A stretch of DNA of 64,000 nucleotides from Bradyrhizobium elkanii WSM2783 (GCF_000472865.1 NZ_AXAP01000012.1:97137-161136), one strand, 5' to 3'. Numbered from the stretch's first letter, positions 9,418 through 18,301 are shown. Notes: generated by a model from the sequence alone, not told the origin. A program made the numbers and translations.

Positions 9418-9786
9418 CTAATAGCGCCAGCGCGGTGGCGGACGGCGCGGCGGGCGCGACAGCAATAGCCCGAGCGCCAAACCGAGGCCGCCGGCAACCA
9501 GCAAGGCGCCGATCGGATTGTCCTGCACGGTCTTGGTCAGCGCCTGCTGGCCGCTTCGAACGGTCTCGCCGCGATTCTCGTAAGCATCCCTGGCGTAGTT
9601 GACGGCGGTGTCCGCGGCGTCGCGCGCGGCATCCTTGGCCTGACCATAGAGATTCTGCACCGTGCCGGCGGCTTCGCGCGCGCGGCCTGATGCTTCCGTC
9701 TTGCTGTCACCGGCCATTTCACCGACGGTGCCTTCCGCCTTGCCGGCAAACTCCTTGGTGGCACCAGCGATCCGATCAGTATCCAT
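9418..9786 (-). CDS. CsbD-like stress protein with C-terminal membrane anchor
   Basis: The first 50 residues match the CsbD pattern (MDTDRIAGATKEFAGKAEG..VGEMAGD). A helical Ala-rich region follows, then one membrane helix (IGALLVAGGLGLALGLLLS) and an Arg/Pro-rich tail, a layout shared with DUF883/ElaB-like ribosome- or membrane-associated proteins. ATG 9786 is preferred over GTG 9795 because GGAG lies about 9 bases upstream of the ATG. CsbD proteins are usually general-stress induced. Here that is family knowledge, as no regulatory site was recognised. Confidence 0.85.
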   Translation of the reverse strand: MDTDRIAGATKEFAGKAEGTVGEMAGDSKTEASGRAREAAGTVQNLYGQAKDAARDAADTAVNYARDAYENRGETVRSGQQALTKTVQDNPIGALLVAGGLGLALGLLLSRPPRRPPPRWRY

Positions 9787-9847
9787 CGCGGTCACTCCTC
9801 TCCTTCTCCAGGAAAGTAACCGGCGAGCCCAGCCGCGGTTCCTGTGC

Positions 9848-10582
9848 CTACAAAATCAACCCGCCATCGACGACGATGGTCTGGCCGATGATGTAGGCGG
9901 CGAGCGGCGAGGCCAGGAACAGTGCGACTCCCGCCATGTCCTGCGGCGTGCCGAGCCGCCTCAGCGGAATCCGCTCCAGCGCGCCTTCGAGCCGCTTCGG
10001 GTTCGCCGTCGTCACCTTGGTCATCTTGGTATCAACCAGGCCCGGTGCGATGCCATTGACGCGGATGCCATCCTCGGCCCAGGCCTCGGCAAGCGTCCGC
10101 GTCAGTCCGACCGCGCCGGTCTTCGAGGCGTTGTAGGCGGGATTTCCCATCGTTGAATGATAGGCGGCGGTCGAACTGACGATGATGAGCGAGCCCTTGC
10201 TCGCGCTCAGCATCGCCTGGAATTTGGTCGCACACGCCATCAGGCTCATGAGGTTGACTTCCATGACCTTGCGAAAGCCCTCCATCTCGAACTCGCCGCG
10301 GCGGTAGATCACCGCGCCTTGCGCCAGCACCAGCACATCGAGCCGGTCGAAGGTCGGCTTGAATTGCTCGATCGCACGAGCGTCGCCGACGTCGAGCTGC
10401 GAGTACTCCAACCCCTCCAGATGCGAACCTTCCTCTGCCGAATAGTCGCTCGCCTTGGCGCGCGTGCCGCAGACATGCACGCGCGCGCCGTTGGCGCGGA
10501 ATGCTTGCGCGATGCCGTTGCCGATGCCGCTGGAGCCGCCCACCACGAGAACCTGCCTGCCGCTGAAATCGAGCTCGTTCAT
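9848..10582 (-). CDS. SDR family oxidoreductase
   Basis: Classical short-chain dehydrogenase/reductase of 244 residues with a Rossmann fold. The cofactor loop is VGGSSGIGNGIA and the D-V pair after it is LDVGD. The usual NNAG is replaced by LAQGA. The catalytic Ser lies in IVSSTAAYHS, the Tyr and Lys in YNASK, and the C-terminus ends with the typical VVDGG. The basic residues after strand 2 (CGTRAKAS) suggest NADP(H). The substrate is not evident. The start ATG 10582 leaves 102 bases to the divergent second SDR gene, so both may share one control region. Confidence 0.9.
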   Translation of the reverse strand: MNELDFSGRQVLVVGGSSGIGNGIAQAFRANGARVHVCGTRAKASDYSAEEGSHLEGLEYSQLDVGDARAIEQFKPTFDRLDVLVLAQGAVIYRRGEFEMEGFRKVMEVNLMSLMACATKFQAMLSASKGSLIIVSSTAAYHSTMGNPAYNASKTGAVGLTRTLAEAWAEDGIRVNGIAPGLVDTKMTKVTTANPKRLEGALERIPLRRLGTPQDMAGVALFLASPLAAYIIGQTIVVDGGLIL

Positions 10583-10684
10583 CGCACGCTTTCTCCCTTG
10601 CTTCTTGCTTGTTTGACCTGTCTGCGGATCGATGCCAGCCTTGTCAATCCTGCAACCTGTTCCCTCCATCCCACTGGTCACACG

Positions 10685-11464
10685 ATGTCCGAATTCAAAC
10701 AGCTCAGCCGCTCGGTGAAAGGCTTGACCGTTCTCGTCACCGGCGCCGCCAGCGGCATGGGCCGGGCCACCGCGCTGGTGTTCGCCGCTGAGGGCGCCAA
10801 TGTCGCCGTCACCGACATCACCTCCGAAGGCACGGAGGCGGTTGCGCAGGAGATCGGCAAGAGCGGAGGGACGGCAAAGGCGTGGGCGCTCGACGTCGCC
10901 GATCGCAATGCAATCCCGGCCGTGATTAACGGCGTCGCCGCGCATTTCGGCGGGCTCGACATCCTCGTCAACAACGCCGGTATCTCCGTGCGCGTCGCAA
11001 TCGACGACGACGGCTATGATGACGCCTGGGCCAAGGCGATCTCGGTGATGCTGACCGCGCATCAGCGCATCATCCGCGCCGCTTTGCCGCATTTGCGAAA
11101 ATCGAAATGCCCGCGCATCGTCAATATCGCTTCCACCGAGGCGCTCGGCGCTACCGCATTGCACAGTCCTTATTCCGCGGCGAAGGCCGGCGTCACCGGG
11201 CTGACACGCTCGCTTGCCGTGGAACTGGGCCGCGAGGGCATCACCGTGAACTGCATCTGCCCGGGCCCGATCCGCACCGGGATTACCGACCGGATTCCGG
11301 AAGAGCATAAGACGATCTATGCCAAGCGCCGCACAGCGCTCGGCCGCTATGGCGAGCCGGAGGAGGTCGCGCACATGACCTTGAGCCTGTGCCTGCCGGC
11401 GGCGTCGTTCCTGACCGGCGCGGTGATCCCGGTGGATGGCGGGCTGATGGCGCGAAATGCGTGA
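10685..11464 (+). CDS. SDR family oxidoreductase
   Basis: Second classical short-chain dehydrogenase, 259 residues. The cofactor loop is TGAASGMGRATA, an acidic residue after strand 2 (VTDITSEG) favours NAD(H), NNAGIS follows, and the catalytic motif is YSAAK with the Ser in NIASTEA. It closes with VIPVDGG. The open frame extends far upstream (to 10157) across the neighbouring gene, but MSEFKQLSR at 10685 is the only start giving a normal SDR N-terminus. The TauD-type dioxygenase follows 131 bases downstream, so the SDR pair and dioxygenase may serve one catabolic route. This is inference from position only. Confidence 0.9.
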   Translation: MSEFKQLSRSVKGLTVLVTGAASGMGRATALVFAAEGANVAVTDITSEGTEAVAQEIGKSGGTAKAWALDVADRNAIPAVINGVAAHFGGLDILVNNAGISVRVAIDDDGYDDAWAKAISVMLTAHQRIIRAALPHLRKSKCPRIVNIASTEALGATALHSPYSAAKAGVTGLTRSLAVELGREGITVNCICPGPIRTGITDRIPEEHKTIYAKRRTALGRYGEPEEVAHMTLSLCLPAASFLTGAVIPVDGGLMARNA

Positions 11465-11595
11465 TGCGCTGCAACGTGTCCGGGCCGCCGCGTGCAAGGG
11501 GCCATGCGCCGGCGCCGCGTTGACTTGGCAAGTTCACAGGATAGCCTTTCCTCAAACGAAGCGGAAAAACCGCCTGCACATGAGGAGAGAACGCC

Positions 11596-12483
11596 ATGGC
11601 CATCGCGATCCGGCAGCTTCATCCGCATTTTGTCGGTGAGGTCACAGGCCTCGATCTGCGAAAGCCGCTGACCAGGCAGGAAGCGATCGAAGTCGAGGCG
11701 GCGATGGACAAATACGCCGTGCTCGTCTTCCACGACCAGGACATAACAGACGAGCAGCAACTGGCCTTTGCGCTGAACTTCGGCGAGCGCGAAAACGCGC
11801 GCGGCGGCAACGTGACCAAGAAGGCGGATTATCGCCTCTCCTCCGGGCTGAACGACGTCTCCAACCTCGGCAAGGACGGCAAGCCGCTACCCAAGGATCA
11901 CCGCACCCATCTGTTCAATCTCGGCAACTGCCTGTGGCATTCCGACAGCTCGTTCCGGCCGATTCCGGCGAAATTCTCGCTGTTGTCGGCGCGGGTGGTG
12001 AACCCGAAGGGCGGCAACACCGAATTCGCCGACATGCGCGCGGCCTATGACGCGCTGGACGAGGAGACCAAGGCTGAAATCGAGGACCTGATCTGCGAGC
12101 ACTCGCTGATGTATTCACGCGGCTCGCTGGGCTTTCTCGACTATAGCGACGAGGAGAAGGAGATGTTCAAGCCGGTGCTGCAGCGCCTGGTGCGGATCCA
12201 TCCGGTGCATCGCCGCAAGTCGCTCTATCTCTCGTCGCACGCGGGCGCAGTGCGCGGCATGAGCATGCCGGAGGGCCGGCTGCTGCTACGCGACCTCACC
12301 GAGCATGCGACCCAGCCTGAATTCGTCTATGTCCACAAGTGGAAGCTGCACGACCTCGTGATGTGGGACAATCGCCAGACCATGCATCGCGTCCGCCGCT
12401 ACGACCAGTCCCAGCCGCGCGACATGCGCCGCGCAACCGTGGCCGGCACCGAGCCGACCGTCGCGCAGCAGGCGGCGGAGTAG
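11596..12483 (+). CDS. TauD/TfdA family Fe(II)/2-oxoglutarate dioxygenase
   Basis: Predicted non-haem iron oxygenase coupling decarboxylation of 2-oxoglutarate to substrate hydroxylation. The iron triad is visible: H115 and D117 (LWHSDSSF) and the distal H264 (NRQTMHRVRRYD). The 2-oxoglutarate-binding Arg lies in MRRATVAG. The opening GEVTGLDLRKPL and LVFHDQDITDEQQ are standard for the family. The length (295) and the YDQSQPRDMRRATVAG-like C-terminus resemble TfdA and aryloxyalkanoate dioxygenases more than taurine dioxygenase, but the substrate cannot be fixed from sequence. AGGAGAG lies 6-7 bases upstream of ATG 11596. Confidence 0.9.
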   Translation: MAIAIRQLHPHFVGEVTGLDLRKPLTRQEAIEVEAAMDKYAVLVFHDQDITDEQQLAFALNFGERENARGGNVTKKADYRLSSGLNDVSNLGKDGKPLPKDHRTHLFNLGNCLWHSDSSFRPIPAKFSLLSARVVNPKGGNTEFADMRAAYDALDEETKAEIEDLICEHSLMYSRGSLGFLDYSDEEKEMFKPVLQRLVRIHPVHRRKSLYLSSHAGAVRGMSMPEGRLLLRDLTEHATQPEFVYVHKWKLHDLVMWDNRQTMHRVRRYDQSQPRDMRRATVAGTEPTVAQQAAE

Positions 12484-12502
12484 CTGTCGTCGGAAATACC
12501 GC

Positions 12503-12593
12503 CGTCATCGTCCGCTTGACCGGACGATCCGGCAGCAGTGCTTATGCTCAGAGGCTGCGGAGTACTGGATACTCCGCCTTCGCGGAGTATGAC
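12503..12593. repeat. Intergenic inverted repeats, family G
   Basis: GTCATCGTCCGCTTGACCGGACGAT and GGATACTCCGC...GCGGAGTATGACC form two hairpins between the convergent dioxygenase and YqgE genes. The arrangement resembles that at 4861-5000. Confidence 0.6.
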
Positions 12594-12618
12594 CGGAGAG
12601 AGGAGGGTTTACACAGCC

Positions 12619-13269
12619 TCACGCGTGGCCAGCTTCGTTCGAGAGCATGCCGACATCGATGCCTATCTTGCGCAGGGCGCGGTCGTATTTGTCTTCGACG
12701 TCGTCGCCGAAGATCAGATCCGAATCGGCGTCGCAATGCAGCCAGCCATTGTGCTGGATCTCGTTTTCGAGCTGCCCCGGGGCCCAGCCGGCATAGCCCA
12801 GGGCCAGGATCGCATGCTTGGGGCCGGAGCCCTTGGCGATCGCCTTCAGGATGTCGACGGTCGCGGTCAGGCAGATATCGTCGTCGATATTCAGCGTCGC
12901 ATCCTGGATGTAGAAATCGCTGGAATGCAGCACGAAGCCGCGGCCGGTATCGACCGGGCCGCCCTTCATCACCTTCATGGTCTCGGCATTTTCCGGCAAT
13001 TTGATCTGGTCGGCCTTCTGGATGATGTCGAGTTGCACCAAGAGCCCCGGGAAATCGATGCTTCCGGCCGGACGGTTGACGATGATGCCCATCGCCCCCT
13101 CGGCGGAATGCGCGCACATGTAGATGACGGAGCGCTCGAAACGGGGATCGCTCATAACAGGCATGGCGATCAGGATCTGGCCGTCGAGATAACCGCTGCC
13201 CGACGAATTGTCGCCGACGCCGGCCACCTTGCCGCGGGCGGTCTTTGGTGCTTTGCCTTCAGGAGTCAT
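12619..13269 (-). CDS. YqgE/AlgH family protein
   Basis: Cytoplasmic protein of the YqgE/AlgH family (DUF179), 216 residues from ATG 13269. Recognisable blocks are [36 protein letters not shown], the GGPV pair before GFVLHS, and [15 protein letters not shown] near the end. The role of the family is unsettled; AlgH affects alginate production in Pseudomonas. A longer start at ATG 13284 is possible, but GGAGG lies correctly spaced before 13269. It is divergent from the DsbD-N-like gene (135 bases between), an arrangement consistent with envelope function but not proof. Confidence 0.93.
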   Translation of the reverse strand: MTPEGKAPKTARGKVAGVGDNSSGSGYLDGQILIAMPVMSDPRFERSVIYMCAHSAEGAMGIIVNRPAGSIDFPGLLVQLDIIQKADQIKLPENAETMKVMKGGPVDTGRGFVLHSSDFYIQDATLNIDDDICLTATVDILKAIAKGSGPKHAILALGYAGWAPGQLENEIQHNGWLHCDADSDLIFGDDVEDKYDRALRKIGIDVGMLSNEAGHA

Positions 13270-13404
13270 CTGAAAGGCCTCCATGCTGATTTGATATCCT
13301 GATATTGGGTGAGGCTTCTGTCAATCAAGCAGAGCGCCGTATTCGCGCCATCCATCACACGCAATTCAATGGTTTACGCAATAACCAGCCGGTAAAGACG
13401 TTCC

Positions 13405-14244
13405 ATGATCGCCATAGTTCCCATGCGGGCTGCGCTCGGCCTGCTAGCCACTCTTTCAGTCGTCTGGCCTGCGACGGAGGTACATGCCGAGGATTCCTCG
13501 CCCTGGCAGCGGGACGCCCATTCGGCGGTACGGCTGCTTGCAGGTTCGCGTAGCGGCGCGGTTTTGCTAGGCGGTATAGCCATCCAACTCGAGCCCGGTT
13601 GGAAAACCTATTGGCGTACCCCCGGCGATTCCGGTGTGCCGCCGCGTTTCGATTTCTCGAAGTCGGAAAATGTCGACGCGGTGACAGTGTTGTGGCCGGC
13701 GCCTATGAAATTTGACGACGGCGCCGGCGGCACCTCGCTCGGCTACAAGCACCAGGTGGTGCTGCCGCTTCGGATCGTCGCCAAGAGTGCGGACAAGCCG
13801 CTGACGCTGCGCGCCAACATTAACTATGCGGTGTGCGAGAAGCTGTGCATCCCTGTGGAGACCAGCGTCGAGCTTGCTTTTGCGAGCGTCGCCTCCACCG
13901 AGGACGGCGCGCTGTCGTCCGCGCTCGACACCGTGCCGAAGCCGGCCAATATCGGCGATCCCAACCCGGTGACGATCCGCGACGTCAAACGCAGCGGCAA
14001 GTCGACCGTGCTGGTCGATGTCGCCGCGCCCGAAGGCAAGGACGTCAGCCTGTACGTCGAGGGACCGACGCCGGACTGGGCCCTGCCGGTGCCGAAGCTC
14101 GAGCCGAACTCGCCACCCGGGGTGAAACGGTTCTCCTTCGAGCTCGACGGCCTGCCGCCGGGCGCCAATCCGGACGGCGCCGCGCTGAAATTGACCCTGG
14201 TCGGCGGCGACCGCGCCTACGAGTTCAACACTAATCTGGAGTGA
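13405..14244 (+). CDS. Exported DsbD N-terminal-domain-like protein
   Basis: Protein of 279 residues with a signal peptide (cleavage near EVHA|EDSS) and one domain resembling the periplasmic N-terminal domain of DsbD (immunoglobulin-like, PF11412 type). Landmarks are LEPGWKTYWRTPGDSGVPP, LGYKHQVVLPL and the Cys pair in NYAVCEKLCIP, which corresponds to the redox-active pair of nDsbD. The membrane and thioredoxin domains of DsbD are absent, so it would need an electron donor such as CcdA or a thioredoxin (tlpA lies in this window at 39 kb). A stand-alone reductant or metal/copper-handling role is inference. ATG 13423 is an alternative start. Confidence 0.88.
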   Translation: MIAIVPMRAALGLLATLSVVWPATEVHAEDSSPWQRDAHSAVRLLAGSRSGAVLLGGIAIQLEPGWKTYWRTPGDSGVPPRFDFSKSENVDAVTVLWPAPMKFDDGAGGTSLGYKHQVVLPLRIVAKSADKPLTLRANINYAVCEKLCIPVETSVELAFASVASTEDGALSSALDTVPKPANIGDPNPVTIRDVKRSGKSTVLVDVAAPEGKDVSLYVEGPTPDWALPVPKLEPNSPPGVKRFSFELDGLPPGANPDGAALKLTLVGGDRAYEFNTNLE

Positions 14245-14254
14245 TTAGGAATTA

Positions 14255-14378
14255 GTAGCCCGGGTGAAGCGCAAGCGTAACCCGGGGACAGTGGCCCGCG
14301 CTGAAAGACGGGCCCCGGATTGCGCGGAGCCTGTCAACGGGCGCGCATCGCGCGACCCGTTGGCTCCATCCGGGCTAC
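14255..14378. repeat. Intergenic inverted repeat, family C
   Basis: GTAGCCCGGGTGAAGCGCAA at the left is inverted as CCATCCGGGCTAC at the right, around an internal CCCGGGGAC...GTCAACGGGCGCG structure. Other copies lie at 23546 and 48893. It sits between the DsbD-N-like and flippase genes. Confidence 0.8.
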
Positions 14379-14480
14379 GGTTTCACCGTTATCCACCCAA
14401 CCCATTCTTAACGTTTCGTTGATAGTTCAGGGCCCCTGTCGCAAACGCGCGGCATTTTGGGAATTTTCGCCTTGGCCGTG

Positions 14481-15848
14481 ATGGACGCCCAATCCGCAAC
14501 CGCTTCGCCCACGGGCATGATGGCGCGTATGCGCGGCCTGATCGGCGGCTCCGGCGAGGCATCCGTCACGCGGCGGCTCGCGGGGACGATCTTCGTCATC
14601 CGCGTCGTCAGCGCCGTCGCCGCCTATCTCTCGCAAGTCCTGCTCGCGCGCTGGATGGGCAGCTCGGACTATGGCGTCTATGTCTATGTCTGGACCTGGG
14701 TGCTGCTGCTCGGCAGCATGATGGATTTCGGCATTTCCGCCTCGGCGCAGAAGCTCATTCCGGAATACCGAACGGCAAGCGAACACGCGCTATTGCGCGG
14801 TTTTCTCTCCGGCAGCCGCTGGCTGACTTTTGCGGTATCGACCGCGGTCTCGCTGCTGCTCGCAGGCCTCGTCAAGCTGCTGTCGCCATGGATCGGCATG
14901 GACACGGTCGTGCCGCTTTATATCGGCTGCCTGACGCTGCCGGCGTTCGTGGTCGCCAATACCCAGGACGGGATTGCCCGTTCGCATGACTGGATGCGGC
15001 TCGGGCTGATGCCGCAATTCATCGTGCGCCAGGGACTGATCATCGGCTTCACCGCGGGCGCCGTCGTGCTCGGCTTCGATCTCGGCGCCACCGCCGCGAT
15101 GCTCGCCAGCGCCGCGGCGGTGTGGATCGCCATGATCGGCCAGATGCTGGTGCTGAACCGCCGCCTCGCGGCCCACCTCGAGCCGGGCGAGAAGGCCTAC
15201 GACATCAGCGGCTGGCTTGCGGTCTCACTGCCGATCCTGCTGGTCGAAAGCTTTTATCTGCTGCTCTCCTACACCGATGTGCTGGTGCTGCAGCAGTTCC
15301 GCTCCTCCGAGGAGGTCGGCGTCTACTTTGCCGTGGTGAAGACGCTGGCGCTGGTGTCCTTCATCCACTACGCGATGTCGGCGACGACGGCGCATCGCTT
15401 CGCCGAATACAACGCGCTCGGCGACAAGGCGCGGCTATCGGCCTATGTCGCCCATGCGATCCAGTGGACGTTCTGGCCTTCGCTCGCCGCGACCGTCCTC
15501 CTGCTCGCCTTCGGCAAGCCGCTGCTCTGGCTGTTCGGGCCGCAATTCGTCGTCGGCTACGACATCATGTTCCTGGCCGCCATCGGCCTCGTGGTGCGCG
15601 CTGCAATCGGCCCGGTCGAACGTCTGCTCAACATGCTCGGCCACCAGAAGATCTGCGCGCTCGCCTACGCGCTCGCCTTCGTCATGAACCTGGTGCTATG
15701 CGTCGCACTGGTACCGCGCTTCGGCGGCCACGGCGCCGCCATAGCGATATCGACGTCGCTGAGCTTCGAGACCGTGCTCTTGTTCTGGATCGTCCGCCGG
15801 AGGCTCGGGCTGCACGTGCTGGCGTTCGGGAAGATCGGTTCCGGCTGA
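14481..15848 (+). CDS. Polysaccharide flippase-like membrane protein (MOP superfamily)
   Basis: Integral membrane protein of about 455 residues with 12-14 hydrophobic segments. It is of the oligosaccharide flippase/polysaccharide export type (Wzx/MurJ-like, MOP fold), expected to move lipid-linked glycans across the inner membrane. The conserved opening LAGTIFVIRVVSAVAAYLSQ...ARWMGSSDYGVY is diagnostic of the polysaccharide-synthesis family, and the C-terminal half has the matching repeat (LNMLGHQKICALAYALA). The open frame begins at TTG 14457. ATG 14481 is a more natural start and ATG 14518 is also possible. No glycosyltransferases adjoin it, so the transported glycan is unknown. Confidence 0.88.
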   Translation: MDAQSATASPTGMMARMRGLIGGSGEASVTRRLAGTIFVIRVVSAVAAYLSQVLLARWMGSSDYGVYVYVWTWVLLLGSMMDFGISASAQKLIPEYRTASEHALLRGFLSGSRWLTFAVSTAVSLLLAGLVKLLSPWIGMDTVVPLYIGCLTLPAFVVANTQDGIARSHDWMRLGLMPQFIVRQGLIIGFTAGAVVLGFDLGATAAMLASAAAVWIAMIGQMLVLNRRLAAHLEPGEKAYDISGWLAVSLPILLVESFYLLLSYTDVLVLQQFRSSEEVGVYFAVVKTLALVSFIHYAMSATTAHRFAEYNALGDKARLSAYVAHAIQWTFWPSLAATVLLLAFGKPLLWLFGPQFVVGYDIMFLAAIGLVVRAAIGPVERLLNMLGHQKICALAYALAFVMNLVLCVALVPRFGGHGAAIAISTSLSFETVLLFWIVRRRLGLHVLAFGKIGSG

Positions 15849-16080
15849 TAGCAATCCCGGGCCGCGCCACATGTAATCGCAGCGTGACCGCAGCAGACCT
15901 GAGAAATCTTCTGGAACGCGTTCAGGCGTGGCCGAGGCTGCGCAAGAGGAGCTTGCTGCCGTTGCGGAGCAAATCGAGAGTGAACTGCGAGGCGACGCCC
16001 ATGTCGTCACTTGTGGCAAACTGTGCGCGATCGACGACGCCATAGCTTCGATCGATGCCGACGACTTTGCGACCGACCGC

Positions 16081-16190
16081 GAAGTGGAGCGAAGCGAAGC
16101 AATCCATAGCGCCGCAAGTGGAGGCATGGATTGCTTCGCGGAGCCTGTCATCCGGCGCGCGTTCGCGCGACCCGTTGGCTCGCAATGACG
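16081..16190. repeat. Palindromic repeat (AGCAATCCAT...ATGGATTGCT)
   Basis: GCGAAGCAATCCAT is inverted as ATGGATTGCTTCGC with a short loop, followed by TCATCCGGCGCGCG...CGCGCGA and ending in GCAATGAC. Such elements are common between genes in Bradyrhizobium-like genomes. Confidence 0.7.
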
Positions 16191-16196
16191 GAGGCT

Positions 16197-16236
16197 GTCA
16201 TTCCGGGGCGATGCGAAGCATCGAGCCCGGGATGAC
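16197..16236. repeat. Palindromic repeat, family B, half copy
   Basis: GTCATTCCGGGGCGATGCG / CGCATCG..CCCGGGATGAC forms one hairpin. It corresponds to one arm of the complete elements at 18027, 18163 and 59447. Confidence 0.75.
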
Positions 16237-16253
16237 GGTGGAGAGTGTAGCGG

Positions 16254-16910
16254 CTAATTCGTCGGCATCACGTAGGCGTAGATGCGGCCGCGGGAGACCG
16301 GGGCTTCGCGGACGCGGTTGCCGTTGTTGCCGGAGATCATGATCGGATTTCCCTTGGCATCGATGCCAGTGATGATGCCGACATGGCCGCCGCGGCGGCC
16401 CCGCGACATCACGGCGATGGCACCGACCTGCGGGCCGGAGACTCGCTGCCCGTAACGGGCGAACGAGCTCGCCATGTCGGAGCCGGTGCCGCGATAACCC
16501 GAATGCTGCAGCACCATGTTCATGAAGCGCGCGCACCACAGGCTGCCGCGGCTGGTCGGGTTGACGCCGAGGTGACGGCGGGCTTCATCGACGATGTTCG
16601 ACGAACCGAAGCTTGCCGCCTGCTGAGGCTCCGGCGACAGACTCGCATTGCTGTCGGCAAGGCCTTGCGCCTGCATCTGTGCGACGCCGCGCTCAAAGCG
16701 CGAGACGCGGACCCTGCGCCAGTGGTGAGCGCGGGCATGGTGATGCTTGGCATGATGACCGGCATGATAGGCCCTGGCGTGGCGCCCTGCGCCGTGATGA
16801 GGCCGTGCCGAAGCGGGAGAAATAGAAGCGACGATAACCGTCGAACACAACGCCAGCGCCAGAACTCGAAGCAACCGGCGGAACGCACGCAACTGAACCA
16901 TACTTCCCAT
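16254..16910 (-). CDS. TIGR02594-type NlpC/P60-CHAP-like cell-wall amidase, His-rich
   Basis: Exported protein of 218 residues: signal peptide (cleavage near SPASA|RPHH), then a very His/Arg-rich stretch (about 37-66), a linker, and a C-terminal cysteine-peptidase-like domain (about 105-215). The predicted nucleophile is in LWCARFMN and the His in RGGHVGIITG, with SGNNGNRV after it. This is the pattern of TIGR02594 proteins related to CHAP/NlpC-P60 amidases that cut peptidoglycan peptides. AAGGA lies close before ATG 16910. The His-rich part could bind metal or acidic wall polymers, which is inference. It is monocistronic, with a 250-base gap to the divergent hydrolase gene. Confidence 0.85.
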   Translation of the reverse strand: MGSMVQLRAFRRLLRVLALALCSTVIVASISPASARPHHGAGRHARAYHAGHHAKHHHARAHHWRRVRVSRFERGVAQMQAQGLADSNASLSPEPQQAASFGSSNIVDEARRHLGVNPTSRGSLWCARFMNMVLQHSGYRGTGSDMASSFARYGQRVSGPQVGAIAVMSRGRRGGHVGIITGIDAKGNPIMISGNNGNRVREAPVSRGRIYAYVMPTN

Positions 16911-17160
16911 TTTTTCCTTCTGTTACACCCCCGTTTTCCCAGGTGCGCCCGTCTGTGGATGACATCTGGATGACAGCCGCAGCGCGTTTTGTGCCGCTCA
17001 ATGTGGCAAGACAAAGATGTCGTGCCGCGCTGCGGCGAAAAATTGCAGGACGATTTCACGAACATTTGGCGGCGAAAAAGGAAACGAGGCCGCCGCATTG
17101 CAGCCGTGAAGGTTAATTGCGATCCTCGCCGCGCAGGCTCACAAGAAGGAAAAGGTTAAA

Positions 17161-18024
17161 ATGCCCTATGCCGTCGCCAAGGATAATGTCCGCCTCCATT
17201 TCGAAGAGGTTGGGAGCGGAACGCCGATCATCTTCCTGCACGAGTTCGCGGCCGATCACACCAATTGGGAGCCGCAGATGCGTTATTTCTCGCGCGGCCA
17301 CCGCTGCATCGCCTATTCCGCGCGCGGCTACACGCCTTCCGACGTCCCGCCATCGGCCGAGGTCTACAGCTACAAGCATTTCTACACCGATGCGCTCGCG
17401 GTGCTCGATCATCTCGGCATCGCCCGCGCGCATTTCGTCGGGCTGTCGATGGGCTCCTATTCGTCGCTGCAGGTTGCGCTGAATGCGCCCGAGCGCGTGA
17501 TGTCGATGACGCTCGCGGGCGTCGGCTCCGGCTCAAGTCTCGAACACCTCGACGCCTTCCGTGCGCAATGCCGGGCCAATGCCGAGCAGTATGAGACGAT
17601 TGGATCGGAAGCGGTCGCCAAGGTGACGCGCGAGGCGCCGGGCCGGATTCCGTTCCTGGTCAAGGATCCGCGCGGCCATGCCGACTTCTATGCCGCACTC
17701 GCGCGCCACGATGCCAAGGGATCGGCCAACACCATGCGCAGCTTTCAAGGCGGCCGGCCCTCGATCTACACCATGGCGGAAGCGATCGGACGCGTGCCGA
17801 CGCCGGCACTGATCATCTGCGGCGACGAGGACGACAATTGCGTCGAGCCGAGCCTGTTTTTGAAGAAGCATTTGCCCGCGGCGGGGCTGACGTTCTTCCC
17901 GAAATCGGGACACGTGCTCAATCTCGAGGAACCCGCGCTGTTCAACGAGATGGTCGAGCGGTTTATTGCGTTGGTGGAAGCGGGAAGGTGGCTGCCGCGC
18001 GATCCGCGATCGATGGTGATTTAG
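17161..18024 (+). CDS. Alpha/beta-fold hydrolase
   Basis: Cytoplasmic alpha/beta hydrolase of 287 residues with the full triad. The nucleophile elbow is GLSMGS, the acid lies in CGDEDDNCV, and the His in SGHVLNLEEP. The oxyanion strand reads IIFLHEFAADHTNW, where most relatives have HG rather than HE. The closest recognisable group is the enol-lactonase/ester hydrolase cluster (3-oxoadipate enol-lactonase-like), but the substrate is not determined. AGAAGGAAAAGG lies upstream of ATG 17161. The gene is alone, and the following 277 bases contain only repeats. Confidence 0.9.
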   Translation: MPYAVAKDNVRLHFEEVGSGTPIIFLHEFAADHTNWEPQMRYFSRGHRCIAYSARGYTPSDVPPSAEVYSYKHFYTDALAVLDHLGIARAHFVGLSMGSYSSLQVALNAPERVMSMTLAGVGSGSSLEHLDAFRAQCRANAEQYETIGSEAVAKVTREAPGRIPFLVKDPRGHADFYAALARHDAKGSANTMRSFQGGRPSIYTMAEAIGRVPTPALIICGDEDDNCVEPSLFLKKHLPAAGLTFFPKSGHVLNLEEPALFNEMVERFIALVEAGRWLPRDPRSMVI

Positions 18025-18026
18025 CC

Positions 18027-18130
18027 GTCATTCCGGGGGCGCGCAGAGCGCGAGCCCGGAATCCATTCATCCACGTGTTTTGCGGCGCAATGGATTCCGG
18101 GCCTGCGCCTTCGGCGCATCCCGGAATGAC
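18027..18130. repeat. Palindromic repeat, family B, complete copy
   Basis: Two hairpins, each opening with GTCATTCCGGG or closing with CCCGGAATGAC, are joined by an inner stem GGAATCCATT / AATGGATTCC. It is tandem with the next copy 33 bases further on. Confidence 0.85.
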
Positions 18131-18162
18131 GAGGGGAGGTGCTCGCGGCAACAGTTTAGCCT

Positions 18163-18266
18163 GTCATTCCGGGGCACGCGAAGCGTGAGCCCGGAATCCA
18201 TCGAGCCGCAGAGTTCGTGGAGGAAATGGATTCCGGGCTCGATGCTTCGCATCGCCCCGGAATGAC
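18163..18266. repeat. Palindromic repeat, family B, complete copy
   Basis: Same plan as the preceding copy: GTCATTCCGGGGCACGCG...GAATCCAT, a short unrelated centre, ATGGATTCCGGG...CCCCGGAATGAC. A third fragment (CCGGAATGACGGGG) follows at about 18281. It fills the gap before the metW 3' end. Confidence 0.85.
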
Positions 18267-18301
18267 GGAGGAGAGGTCTTCCGGAATGACGGGGAGAGTA
18301 C

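Larger units (their letters stand above)
15849..16253. other. 405-base gap: repeats and a possible gene remnant
   Basis: The right two thirds are palindromic repeats (16081-16190 and 16197-16236). From 15922 to about 16090 an uninterrupted minus-strand reading frame ends in GSKLLLRSLGHA and could be the last 50 residues of a decayed gene whose front was replaced by the repeat. I could not assign it to a family, and no start or ribosome site is visible. Confidence 0.4.

Noticed and set aside
9848..11497. Single 549-codon minus-strand frame covering both SDR genes
   Set aside because: Only its last 244 codons encode an SDR; the front is antisense to the divergent SDR gene.
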